From positions 1 through 34,403 of the forward strand of contig CAKZPK010000531.1 in the NCBI GenBank assembly GCA_937139035.1: a stretch of DNA of 34,403 nucleotides, read 5' to 3'. The position numbers were made by a program, and so were the translations under genes. Below, piece after piece: positions 25,553 to 33,563 of the stretch. Origin of the DNA: an uncultured Crocinitomix sp. Lineage in GTDB: Bacteria; Bacteroidota; Bacteroidia; Flavobacteriales_D; Crocinitomicaceae. Numbering within the stretch: the first letter of the stretch is position 1; each line of letters opens with the position of its first letter. Below the pieces are notes generated by a model. It saw only the letters and a list, made by a program, of their open reading frames with translations. It was not told the origin of the DNA and searched no databases.

Positions 25553-27982
25553 ATGTCTAGATTCGTGAAATTAACGCTCCTGCTTGCTGTACTTACAGCT
25601 TTTAGTACAGCGTATGCCCAACCAGAGAAGGAGGCTCTTCGAGAAAAGCTCAAGGATGCTAACTTTAGCCAGAAGTTTGAGGTCGGTGTCAATTTATTTT
25701 ACGACAAAGTATACATTGACGCACTTTATGTTTGGGAAATTCTTTTAGAAGAGGATCCTAAAAACGCCAATATTTTATACAAAGCTGGAATGTGTTACAT
25801 TTCATTAAATAAAGAAGCAGAAGCACTTCCTTATTTTGAAAAAGCACAATATTCTGTAGACAAAAACTACAATCCATCATCTTACCTTGAGCGAAACGCT
25901 CCACCAGAAGTACTTTATTATCTTGCAAAATCTAACCACGTTAATGGACGGATTGATTCTGCAACGGCACAATACACTTTTTTCGTTGATAACACACATA
26001 GAAAACATGACAAATACAACCGTGGTGTTTTAGGACAAAAACAGTGCGCCAATGCAAAACGCCTTATAGCTGCACCTCGCCCTTATATAATTAAAAATGT
26101 AGGTTCAATTGTTAACACTGTTTCTCCTGAGTATAGTCCTGTCATTTCTGTTGACGGAACAACGCTATTCTTCACATCAAAGAGGTTAAGGTCTGACAGC
26201 ACTAACTTCGAGCAAATCAGTTATGAAAATGGAATGCACTACGAAGATATTTATATTTGCTACAGAGACAGAAATGGAAACTGGACAGAACCAGAATACT
26301 TAGGCTTTTGCCGCCCAAGAAGAAATGATGCCTCTATCTCCTCTTCTGCCGACGGACAAACAGTTTTCGTTTATCAAGATGTAAACGGTGGAGATGTTTA
26401 CTACTCTGAAAATAAAGATACATCATTCAACAATTTGCAAGCATTTCCTGCTGAAGAATTAAACACAGAATATTGGGAAAGCCATGCAACAATGAGTAAC
26501 GATCAAAATTATTTATACTTCGTTTCTGATAGACCCGGCGGATTGGGAGGTAGAGATATTTATCGTTTAAAAAAATTACCGAATGGTGAATGGAGCAAGG
26601 CTTTTAATTTAGGACCTACTATTAATTCCGAATATGATGAGGAATCACCATTTCTTGGAGTAGACAACAAAACAATGTACTACAGTTCTAACGGACCTAG
26701 AAGTATGGGTGGGTTTGACATTTTTGTTACACAAATTGATGAAGAAGATCATTGGAGCGAACCAATTAACATGGGGTATCCTTTGAATACTGTAGATGAC
26801 GATATTTTTTACACCACAACTGCTGATGGCCGAACAGGATACTACAGTTCTGAAAAACTAGATGGACAAGGTGACAAGGACATCTACTCAGTTTATGGAG
26901 ACAATGACTACATTCAAAACGTAGCTGTCTTAACAGGCTTCATTTTAACTTCTGATGGTTCAAGAATTCCTCCTGGAATTTCTATTGAAGTAGAAGATTT
27001 ATCTGAAAACTCTGGTGTAAAAAAATATTCTCCAAGAAGACGTGACGGAGGGTATGTCTTAACATTATTACCTTGTCATACCTATCATATTGATTACATT
27101 CTTGACGACACCAATAAGTTTCACGAAACAGAGCTTTATGTGCCATGTAATTCATCTTATCAAGAAATTAAGCACGAATTGTTGTTAGACATGGTAGATC
27201 TTACCGCCCAACAAGTATTAACCGAAGAGGATTCTATAATTGCTGAGCGTAAAGAAGAAGGAATGAAATGTAACCTAGTCTATAACATTCAAGTGGGTGC
27301 ATTCAAAAAAGACTTACCTGTTTCTTACTATAAAAAATACAACCCTATTACAACCGAACTGCTAGGTAAGAACATTACACGATACATGCTAGGTGCATTT
27401 GACGAATATATTTTGGCAGAAAAAGTAAGACAAGAAGTATTAGATAAATATGCTGATGCTTTTGTTGTAGCCTACTTAAACGCTGTAAGGATTCCAACAT
27501 CAACTGCAAGAGACTTAGAGAATGGCGTAATAGAATGTGATGAAAGCTTATATCCAAAAGTTGAATTCCACCAAGACTCTATTCAAAACTATACAGACCT
27601 AATTAAAGGGCCGTATTACCAGCATTTCTTTGGATATAACAAAGATAAATTTGACTACAAGAATGACAACTTCAGAGTATTTGTTCAAGGAATCAAAGAA
27701 ATTATTGAAAAAGACTTGCCAGTTACGGTTTACATTACTTCTAGTGCGTCACATGTTCCTACAAGAGCCTACAAAGACAATCAAGACTTAGCAGTGCACC
27801 GTTTAAACAACGGAAAAAGCACACTTACAAAACTATTGGTAGAGTTTGGTGTTGACTTATCTAAGATCAACATTGTACTTAAAGAAGCATCTGTCAATGG
27901 GCCTGAATATAAAAATGACGCCCAGGAAAACCGTTACGTCTACCAAAAATTTCAGTACATCAAATTTGATCTCGAATTTTAA
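25553..27982 (+). CDS. PorE-like envelope protein: TPR, PD40, SPOR-like and degenerate OmpA-like domains
   Basis: 809 aa from the ATG at 25553 (MSRFVKLTLLLAVLTAFSTAYAQ, a clear signal peptide). An ATG at 25544 is an alternative; the GTG at 25520 is inside a terminator. Order: TPR-like helices (about 25-180); PD40/WD40-like propeller (about 190-445; SPVISVDGTTLFFTSKR, DRPGGLGGRDIYRL, SNGPRSMGGFDIF); a carboxypeptidase-regulatory-type beta sandwich (about 455-545); a SPOR-like domain (about 577-645; YNIQVGAF, ITRYMLGAFDEY); and an OmpA-like C-terminus (about 690-809). Ungapped comparison with the next protein keeps the peptidoglycan-contact Arg (R750) but puts Val735 where the Asp should be. 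The plan resembles T9SS PorE (PG1058) of Porphyromonas gingivalis, except for the SPOR-like module. The stop overlaps the next start (TAATG). T9SS function is inference. Confidence 0.88.
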   Translation: MSRFVKLTLLLAVLTAFSTAYAQPEKEALREKLKDANFSQKFEVGVNLFYDKVYIDALYVWEILLEEDPKNANILYKAGMCYISLNKEAEALPYFEKAQYSVDKNYNPSSYLERNAPPEVLYYLAKSNHVNGRIDSATAQYTFFVDNTHRKHDKYNRGVLGQKQCANAKRLIAAPRPYIIKNVGSIVNTVSPEYSPVISVDGTTLFFTSKRLRSDSTNFEQISYENGMHYEDIYICYRDRNGNWTEPEYLGFCRPRRNDASISSSADGQTVFVYQDVNGGDVYYSENKDTSFNNLQAFPAEELNTEYWESHATMSNDQNYLYFVSDRPGGLGGRDIYRLKKLPNGEWSKAFNLGPTINSEYDEESPFLGVDNKTMYYSSNGPRSMGGFDIFVTQIDEEDHWSEPINMGYPLNTVDDDIFYTTTADGRTGYYSSEKLDGQGDKDIYSVYGDNDYIQNVAVLTGFILTSDGSRIPPGISIEVEDLSENSGVKKYSPRRRDGGYVLTLLPCHTYHIDYILDDTNKFHETELYVPCNSSYQEIKHELLLDMVDLTAQQVLTEEDSIIAERKEEGMKCNLVYNIQVGAFKKDLPVSYYKKYNPITTELLGKNITRYMLGAFDEYILAEKVRQEVLDKYADAFVVAYLNAVRIPTSTARDLENGVIECDESLYPKVEFHQDSIQNYTDLIKGPYYQHFFGYNKDKFDYKNDNFRVFVQGIKEIIEKDLPVTVYITSSASHVPTRAYKDNQDLAVHRLNNGKSTLTKLLVEFGVDLSKINIVLKEASVNGPEYKNDAQENRYVYQKFQYIKFDLEF

Positions 27983-30684
27983 TGCAACTACGCTCCCTTA
28001 AAATATTACTGAGTGTCTTTTGTCTCCTCTTTATTGCGGTTCCAAATGCTAACGCACAAGAATTAAGTAAAAGAAAAATTAAAAAGTTTGTGAAAAAGGG
28101 ACGTAAAGCTTATCGTAAAGAGGAATACTGGAAAGCAAAATCTTATTACGACAAGGTTACAGATGCCAATACTGACAAAGCTCAATATTGGTTTGAAGCT
28201 GGTTTAGCTTATTATGATTCTCAAGTAAAACGTGAAGACGCTTCTGTTTTCTTCGAAAAAGCACTTGAACTATCTGTTGAAGATACTATTCCTGAAATTT
28301 TCTACTACGCAGCAAAAACATATCACTTTAAAGGTGAATTTGAAAAAGCAATTGAATACTACAACATGTTTTTGGGCAGTACTGTTGAAAACAAAAAAGG
28401 ACAAGAAACTCGCAGTGATGTTATTCGTGAAATAGAAATCTGCAATAATGGCATTGATTTAAGAGGTGTTCATTTATATGAGGTGCAGGAAATTGTGAAA
28501 CTGGATGAAAATGTCAACTCTGAATACATGGATTACTCTCCAGTAATTTCAATTGAAGAAGAGCTTTTATTGTTTTGCTCTCGTCGCCCACCTGGACAAA
28601 AAAAGCATGTAGATGGACTTTATTTTGAAGACATTTTCTACGCGACAAGTCAGGTTGGAGAAAATCAATGGTCAGAAGCTAAGATTATTGACAAATCATC
28701 TGGTTATGTTGCCAAAGAAATAAATGAAGGAAAAGCTCACGAGGCTCCAGTAAGTATATCTCCTGATGGAAACACATTATACATTTATAAGGAAAATAGT
28801 ATTTGGAAAAGTGTGAAAGACAGAGACGGTAAATGGGCCATTCCTATCAGAATGAATCAAAACGTAAATATAGGAGATGCTAACCCAAGTATTTTTATTA
28901 CCCCTGACGAAACTGAAATGTTTATTGTTTCAACAGGAGTAAAAGATGGCTATGGCGAGCGTGACCTATACTACTCGAAGCGTGATGAAAATGGCAACTG
29001 GAAAAAACCAGTAAATATGGGCCCAAAAATCAACACACCTTACAAAGAGGATGCGCCTTTCCTTTCGAAAGATGGTAAATCACTGTATTTTGCTTCACAA
29101 GGGCACAACTCAATGGGAGGATTTGACATTTTTAGAGTAACTAGAGATGAAAGCGGTGAATGGGGAGAACCTAGAAACATTGGAACACCTGTAAACTCTG
29201 CTGGAGATGATATTTACTATGTAGAAAATGAGGAAGGTACATTGGCTTATTATTCTTCAATGCGTCCAGGATCATACGGCTATTTAGACATTTACACAGC
29301 TAAATATGACTGTAAAAATATTCCAACAACCGAAGTAAAAGGCTATGCTATTTATAGTGAAAACCACCGCCCAGTTAACGGCGTTATCAAAGTAATCAAT
29401 GTTACAAGTGGCGAAGCAATGGGAACCTTCAATATTGATCCTAAAACAGGAAAGTATCAAATGGTTTTACCGCCAGATAACACCTACCAGTTAGAACTTG
29501 TTACTCTTACTCCTGGTTATACGCAAGAGCGTCCGCACATAGAGGAGTTTTACATTCCAAGACAATGTGAGGCCTTTAATTTATTTCAGCAAATCAATAT
29601 CTCTGTACAGAAAGACGAAAAAGGAATCCCTGTTACACAAGAAGCATCTTTCAAAAACGCTTTGTTTGATATGAGTGACTTACTTAAGGAAGAGTTTGAT
29701 CTTGATTTCACTTACCAAGAAGATACGAGTGCAAATATTGGAGGGATTTCAGGAAATGTTGCACACAGCTCAACCTGGGATGGTAAAAATATAGAAATGC
29801 TCCTTTTAAATGAAAATGATCAAATCGTGCGAGTAACGCGTACTGATAAAATGGGCGATTTTGTATTTGAAAAGCTAGACACATCAGTTGCATACAAAAT
29901 CATGATTAATGAAGACGACGCAATTGTATCGTACAACAATTGGGATCAAAGTCACCCTTCACAGTTTTATATGCAAGGCGTATTATATGACTATACTGAA
30001 ACAGATAATATTCCAAGACCTGAAACCACTATTTACTTAGCCAAAACAGATAAAATTCTAACAGATATGTCTATTACAGATGTAGAGGGCGAATTTGAAT
30101 TTTTAAACCCCACCACCTCGCTTGCAGTAATTGAAGAATTAAATGACAATACCACAATCACTTATAATTTAGATCAAACAGATGGTGAAATACTTTATTC
30201 GGCATTATTAACCACCATAGACCCAAATGACGAAAGTATTTCATATACAGAGCACATTGATTTAGTTTCATTACAAAAAATGACAGAAACGGATGCGCAA
30301 ATGCGAGAGTTTGCAAATATTCTATTTGATTTCGACAAGTTCTTTTTACGTCAAAAAAGTGAAGACATTTTACAGTCTCTTTATCAATTCATGAATGAAA
30401 ACCCTTCGGTACAGGTTAAATTAGACGGGTATACAGATTGGATTGGAACAGATCAATATAACGAAGTATTATCTGAACAAAGAGCGTTAAAAGCACACAA
30501 ATATTTAGTTGATGCCGGAATTGATCCTGACCGAATTGACAATGCTTGGTTTGGAGAAAAATCACCAGCAGTATCCAACACAAATCCTGACGGATCAGAC
30601 AACGCAGCTAACAGACAATTGAACCGCCGAGTAGAAATTAAAGTAGAGATACCTGAATTGGCAGACTTATATTTATCTTTGTAG
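27982..30684 (+). CDS. PorE-like OmpA-family protein: TPR, PD40 propeller, CarboxypepD_reg-like and OmpA domains
   Basis: 900 aa. Signal peptide (cut near residue 25, NANAQ); TPR-like region (about 30-150); PD40 propeller (about 170-440; SPVISIEEELLLFCSRRP, APVSISPDGNTLYIY, SMGGFDIFRVTRD); beta-sandwich modules (about 450-540 and 580-690); and an OmpA C-terminal domain (about 778-900; LFDFDKFFLRQ, GYTDWIGTDQYNEVLSEQR, NRRVEIKVEI). The peptidoglycan-binding pair D819 and R834 is intact with the canonical 15-residue spacing. This is the domain plan of PorE (PG1058), which tethers the type IX secretion system to peptidoglycan; many Bacteroidota encode several such proteins with other or unknown roles. 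Overlaps the upstream gene by 1 bp, so the two are translationally coupled and probably made in a fixed ratio. No PorP/SprF gene is adjacent. Confidence 0.9.
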   Translation: MQLRSLKILLSVFCLLFIAVPNANAQELSKRKIKKFVKKGRKAYRKEEYWKAKSYYDKVTDANTDKAQYWFEAGLAYYDSQVKREDASVFFEKALELSVEDTIPEIFYYAAKTYHFKGEFEKAIEYYNMFLGSTVENKKGQETRSDVIREIEICNNGIDLRGVHLYEVQEIVKLDENVNSEYMDYSPVISIEEELLLFCSRRPPGQKKHVDGLYFEDIFYATSQVGENQWSEAKIIDKSSGYVAKEINEGKAHEAPVSISPDGNTLYIYKENSIWKSVKDRDGKWAIPIRMNQNVNIGDANPSIFITPDETEMFIVSTGVKDGYGERDLYYSKRDENGNWKKPVNMGPKINTPYKEDAPFLSKDGKSLYFASQGHNSMGGFDIFRVTRDESGEWGEPRNIGTPVNSAGDDIYYVENEEGTLAYYSSMRPGSYGYLDIYTAKYDCKNIPTTEVKGYAIYSENHRPVNGVIKVINVTSGEAMGTFNIDPKTGKYQMVLPPDNTYQLELVTLTPGYTQERPHIEEFYIPRQCEAFNLFQQINISVQKDEKGIPVTQEASFKNALFDMSDLLKEEFDLDFTYQEDTSANIGGISGNVAHSSTWDGKNIEMLLLNENDQIVRVTRTDKMGDFVFEKLDTSVAYKIMINEDDAIVSYNNWDQSHPSQFYMQGVLYDYTETDNIPRPETTIYLAKTDKILTDMSITDVEGEFEFLNPTTSLAVIEELNDNTTITYNLDQTDGEILYSALLTTIDPNDESISYTEHIDLVSLQKMTETDAQMREFANILFDFDKFFLRQKSEDILQSLYQFMNENPSVQVKLDGYTDWIGTDQYNEVLSEQRALKAHKYLVDAGIDPDRIDNAWFGEKSPAVSNTNPDGSDNAANRQLNRRVEIKVEIPELADLYLSL
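30674..30681 (+). promoter_or_regulatory. -7 promoter element (TATCTTTG) for the exonuclease gene
   Basis: An exact TAnnTTTG match inside the last codons of the OmpA-family gene, 25 bp before the ATG at 30707. No -33 element at the usual spacing. It would allow independent expression of the exonuclease gene; read-through from upstream is also possible since no terminator separates them. Confidence 0.4.
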
Positions 30685-30706
30685 TTTACACAGATAAATA
30701 AGCTGA

Positions 30707-31564
30707 ATGAATCTTAACCTAACTAAGCCAATCGTATTCTTCGATTTAGAAGCTACAGGATTGAATATTTCTAAAGATAAAATCATAGAAATTGCAATTA
30801 TTAAAATAAATCCTGACCAGTCAGAAAGTACCTTTGTTGAAAAAATCAACCCCGGTTTTCCAATTCCTGCAGAATCCACTGAAATACATGGAATAACAGA
30901 CGAGGATGTAAAAGACTGCGAACAATTTGCCGCTTTTGCACAACCCATTATTGATTTTATTGGCGAAGCTGATTTAGCCGGATACAATTCTAATCGATTT
31001 GATATTCCTTTTTTATTAGAAGAGTTGCTCAATGCAGGTTTGGAATTAGATATGGAAAATAGACGATTCATAGATGTGCAAACTGTTTTTCATAAAATGG
31101 AGCAACGAACCTTAGTTGCTGCTTACAAATTTTACTGTGATAAAGACATTGTAAATGCTCATAGCGCCGAAGCTGATACTCGTGCTACCTATGAAGTTTT
31201 AAAAGCGCAAATTGATCGTTATCCTGAAATTGAAAACGATATGGATTTCTTATTTGAGTTTACTCAAACTGGGAAAAATAGAAAAATTGATTTTGTAGGA
31301 CGCCTTGCACTAAATGATGATGGTGTAGTCATGTACAACTTTGGTAAACATAGCGGCAAAACTATTCAAGAAGTTTACGAAAAAGAACCTGGATATCACC
31401 GTTGGATACTTGACAATGACTTCCCTCGTATTACAAAAAGCATTTTGAAAAAAACAGTTGACGAATTAATTCAAAAAGACCGTGCTAAACGTGCCGCTTT
31501 AAAAGAGGCAAAAGCAAATGAAATGTCTAACAAATTAGATCAACTAAAAAATAAATTTAGCTAA
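30707..31564 (+). CDS. DnaQ-like 3'-5' exonuclease (DEDDh) with C-terminal DUF3820-type domain
   Basis: 285 aa. The exonuclease domain (about 7-175) has all DEDDh motifs: FFDLEATGL (Exo I, D13 and E15), AGYNSNRFDIPFL (Exo II) and NAHSAEADTRAT (Exo III, His and Asp). The C-terminal part (about 195-270) has NFGKHSGKTIQEVYEKEPGY, followed by WILDNDFP, as in DUF3820 (putative quorum-sensing-regulated virulence factor) domains fused to exonucleases in many Bacteroidota. It is not clearly the replicative epsilon subunit; repair or RNA/DNA trimming is possible. The C-terminus is Lys-rich. The stop is 8 bp before the next gene, suggesting an operon. Confidence 0.93.
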   Translation: MNLNLTKPIVFFDLEATGLNISKDKIIEIAIIKINPDQSESTFVEKINPGFPIPAESTEIHGITDEDVKDCEQFAAFAQPIIDFIGEADLAGYNSNRFDIPFLLEELLNAGLELDMENRRFIDVQTVFHKMEQRTLVAAYKFYCDKDIVNAHSAEADTRATYEVLKAQIDRYPEIENDMDFLFEFTQTGKNRKIDFVGRLALNDDGVVMYNFGKHSGKTIQEVYEKEPGYHRWILDNDFPRITKSILKKTVDELIQKDRAKRAALKEAKANEMSNKLDQLKNKFS

Positions 31565-31572
31565 ATACCACC

Positions 31573-32181
31573 ATGAAGATAATTTGCATTGGACGTAATT
31601 ATAGCGATCATGCCAAGGAAATGAATTCACCAATTCCTGAGGAACCTCTTTTCTTTTTAAAACCAGACACAGCTTTATTTCGCGATAAGAATTTCTATTA
31701 TCCTGAATTTACTTCAGATCTACACCATGAAATAGAACTGGTTGTTAAAATAGCCAAGGTAGGAAAACACATTTCTGTTGATAATGCTCCAAAATATTAC
31801 AACGAAATAGGTTTAGGCATTGACTTTACTGCAAGAGACATTCAAAAACAATGTAAAGCTAAAGGATTACCTTGGGAAAAGGCCAAAGCCTTTGATAATA
31901 GTGCAGTAATTTCACAGCAATTTATTAAGAAAGAGGACTTAGATTTGTCTAACATAAGTTTTAGTCTTGAGAAAAACAATACAACCGTGCAATCTGGAAA
32001 TTCCGTAGATATGTTATTCCATATTAATCAACTAATTAGCCACGTTTCCAAATACATTACACTTAAAACAGGCGACCTCATTTATACAGGAACACCTCAA
32101 GGAGTTGGACCGGTTGAAATTGGAGATCAACTAACTGGATACTTGGACGAGAAGGCCATGTTTACCGTTAACATTAAATAA
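31573..32181 (+). CDS. Fumarylacetoacetate hydrolase (FAH) family protein
   Basis: 202 aa, a compact single-domain member (the usual length in Bacteroidota). Motifs: CIGRNYSDHAKEM and FLKPDTAL near the N-terminus, the metal-binding acidic set HHEIELVV and IGLGIDFTARDIQ, KAFDNSAVISQQF, and the C-terminal TGDLIYTGTPQGVGPV. Members hydrolyse acylpyruvates or decarboxylate/hydrolyse related 2-oxo acids with a divalent metal; the substrate here is undetermined. It follows the exonuclease gene by 8 bp and is probably cotranscribed, though the functions are not obviously linked. Confidence 0.93.
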   Translation: MKIICIGRNYSDHAKEMNSPIPEEPLFFLKPDTALFRDKNFYYPEFTSDLHHEIELVVKIAKVGKHISVDNAPKYYNEIGLGIDFTARDIQKQCKAKGLPWEKAKAFDNSAVISQQFIKKEDLDLSNISFSLEKNNTTVQSGNSVDMLFHINQLISHVSKYITLKTGDLIYTGTPQGVGPVEIGDQLTGYLDEKAMFTVNIK

Positions 32182-32265
32182 AAATTTTCAAGTATTAATA
32201 GGCTTGAAGCCTCCATAAACCCTTGATATTAGACAAATAAACTAGGATAATAAAAAAATTTACCT

Positions 32266-32273
32266 ATTTTTGC
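32266..32273 (+). promoter_or_regulatory. -7 promoter element (TATTTTTG) of the Cys-rich lipoprotein gene
   Basis: An exact TAnnTTTG match 57 bp before the ATG at 32330, giving a leader of roughly 50 nt. It also shows that the in-frame TTG at 32270 lies inside the promoter and is not a start. Confidence 0.55.
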
Positions 32274-32329
32274 TCCGTTGTGAAGCAATTCAAACATTAT
32301 ATCAATTGTTAATTTTAAAAAATCAGATT

Positions 32330-32659
32330 ATGAAAAAGACTTTTCTTAATTTAAGAAAAATGGGATTCGTTCTTGTTGCTGCAAGTGGAATGCTTGCATT
32401 TAGTTGTGGTGGCGAAGAGGCTGCTGAAGATGCAACTGACGCAATCGAAAACCTAGGAGATCAATTAAACGACGCATTAGATGATGCTGCTGATGCTGCA
32501 TGTGATGCTGCTGACGGATGTGACGGTGCTGAAGGATGCGACGGTGCTGAAGGATGTGACGGTGCAGAAGCTGACACTACTGAAATGGCATGTGACGGTT
32601 CTTGCGACGGTGCAGGATGCGAAGGTGGTGAAGATCACGCTTGCGATCACGGAGAGTAA
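32330..32659 (+). CDS. Small Cys/Asp-rich repeat lipoprotein
   Basis: 109 aa from the ATG at 32330 (MKKTFLNLRKMGFVLVAASG...). The lipoprotein signal ends in lipobox AFSC-G (Cys26). The mature part is very acidic and low in complexity: an amphipathic stretch (DAIENLGDQLNDALDDAAD), then eight Cys mostly spaced by five residues in CDGAEG units, then CDGSCDGAGC and a His-containing end (DHACDHGE). Three units are exact 18-bp DNA repeats. I do not recognise a family. The Cys/Asp/Glu/His content suggests metal binding or a disulfide-knotted surface peptide, but neither is shown. The gene is a clean single-gene unit with a -7 box and a strong terminator, a layout consistent with high expression. Confidence 0.8.
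   Translation: MKKTFLNLRKMGFVLVAASGMLAFSCGGEEAAEDATDAIENLGDQLNDALDDAADAACDAADGCDGAEGCDGAEGCDGAEADTTEMACDGSCDGAGCEGGEDHACDHGE
32516..32569 (+). repeat. Three 18-bp tandem coding repeats (GCDGAE units)
   Basis: Units at 32516, 32534 and 32552 have the pattern GGATGTGACGGTGCTGAA with one to two base differences, encoding three consecutive GCDGAE hexapeptides. Repeat number could change by slippage without breaking the frame. Confidence 0.95.
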
Positions 32660-32675
32660 TCTTCAAAAAAATATT

Positions 32676-32712
32676 AAAACCGTCCAGACAATATTGTTTG
32701 GACGGTTTTTTT
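32676..32712 (+). terminator. Intrinsic terminator of the Cys-rich lipoprotein gene
   Basis: A near-perfect palindrome centred at 32692/32693 (outer arm AAAACCGTCCA, with TGGACGGTTTT opposite; core CAATATTG) followed by a run of T. It starts 17 nt after the stop codon. Confidence 0.95.
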
Positions 32713-32780
32713 GTGCGTAAATTTTTCTAAAATCAGCATAGCGTTTACTTTCCTTTTAAGTAACTTTACAAGACACATCT

Positions 32781-33422
32781 ATGGAAGAATCTAAACGCAT
32801 TCGAAAAAAAAGTATTCCTAGCGCTTTTCAAAATATTGAAAATTGGGAAACTAATCGAAGAACTTTTTTAAGAGGAGCCCTTATAGCTGGAGCCCTCACA
32901 CAAATTACCGTATTCACATCTTGCTCTAAGCAATTGCGCGAAGCAAATGACATCTTGACTGCGGAACAATCGACAATTCTTTATGATGTTTTAAACATCT
33001 TTTTTCCTGACGACGGAAATGGACCAAGTATTGAAGACATAAATGCCTTTGGGTATATTATGTGGGTATTACAAGATACTCTCAACCGAAAAACATCAGA
33101 AAACGAATACATTATTGAAGGGATTGATTGGGCAAATGAAACCGCCGAAGAAATCTATTTTATGCCGTTTGTAGAACTTGATCAGGAACAAAAAGAAGCC
33201 TTAGTTGGTAAATTCACAGAGCTAAATTGGGGTAAAAACTGGTCCTCTGTATTGATTACTTTAATCTGCGAAGCAGTAGTGCTTGATCCTATTTACGGAG
33301 GAAACACTAATGAGGTTGGATGGGAATGGTTAAATCATACTCCAGGTTTCCCAAGACCAACTCAAGAACTTCGCTATGAGCGAATTATGGAAAAACAAAT
33401 GAAGATAGTTACTGGTGAATAG
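32781..33422 (+). CDS. Gluconate 2-dehydrogenase subunit 3 family protein (Tat-type signal)
   Basis: 213 aa. The N-terminus carries a twin-arginine-like signal (NRRTFLRG, R26-R27, then a hydrophobic stretch) ending in TSC-S (Cys48), so a Tat-exported lipoprotein is possible. The rest matches the gluconate 2-dehydrogenase subunit 3 family: LTAEQSTILYDVLNIFFPDD, then helices and VVLDPIYGGNTNEVGWEWL near the end, followed by PGFPRPTQELRY. In membrane-bound sugar and alcohol dehydrogenases the small subunit accompanies a GMC-type FAD subunit and helps its export. The next gene is such an oxidoreductase, supporting a two-subunit complex. The substrate is not predictable. A one-mismatch -7 box (TAACTTTA, 32761-32768) lies upstream. 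Confidence 0.92.
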   Translation: MEESKRIRKKSIPSAFQNIENWETNRRTFLRGALIAGALTQITVFTSCSKQLREANDILTAEQSTILYDVLNIFFPDDGNGPSIEDINAFGYIMWVLQDTLNRKTSENEYIIEGIDWANETAEEIYFMPFVELDQEQKEALVGKFTELNWGKNWSSVLITLICEAVVLDPIYGGNTNEVGWEWLNHTPGFPRPTQELRYERIMEKQMKIVTGE

Positions 33423-33453
33423 TATTTAGTATTTAGTATTTAGTATTTAGTAG
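33420..33453. repeat. Heptanucleotide tandem repeat (TATTTAG)n
   Basis: Four complete TATTTAG units (33423-33450) plus flanking partial copies. The array begins within the stop codon (TAG) of the subunit-3 gene. Not translated. Confidence 0.95.
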
Positions 33454-33464
33454 AAAATTAAACA

Positions 33465-33541
33465 TTGATAATTACCCATTGAACATTGATAATTGAACAT
33501 TGATAATTGATAATTGATAATTGATAATTGATAATTGAACA
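33465..33541. repeat. Heptanucleotide tandem array (TTGATAA/TTGAACA)
   Basis: Eleven consecutive 7-bp units in strict register: TTGATAA, TTACCCA, TTGAACA, TTGATAA, TTGAACA, five TTGATAA (33500-33534), TTGAACA. It fills most of the 141-bp gap between the subunit-3 and GMC oxidoreductase genes; nothing else is seen in that gap. Confidence 0.95.
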
Positions 33542-33563
33542 TAGAAAAACCGCCTAAAATTTA

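Noticed and set aside
25321..25692. Minus-strand reading frame across the end of the E2 gene and the start of the PorE-like gene
   Set aside because: It crosses a strong terminator and two well-supported plus-strand genes; the peptide has no recognisable features.
32481..32720. Alternative plus-strand frame over the Cys-rich lipoprotein gene
   Set aside because: It is a frame-shifted reading of the GCDGAE repeats and runs through the terminator. The frame at 32330 has a proper lipoprotein signal.
33465..33541. Heptamer array as a CRISPR or attachment site
   Set aside because: The units are 7 bp with no spacers, and there is no integrase or cas gene nearby.
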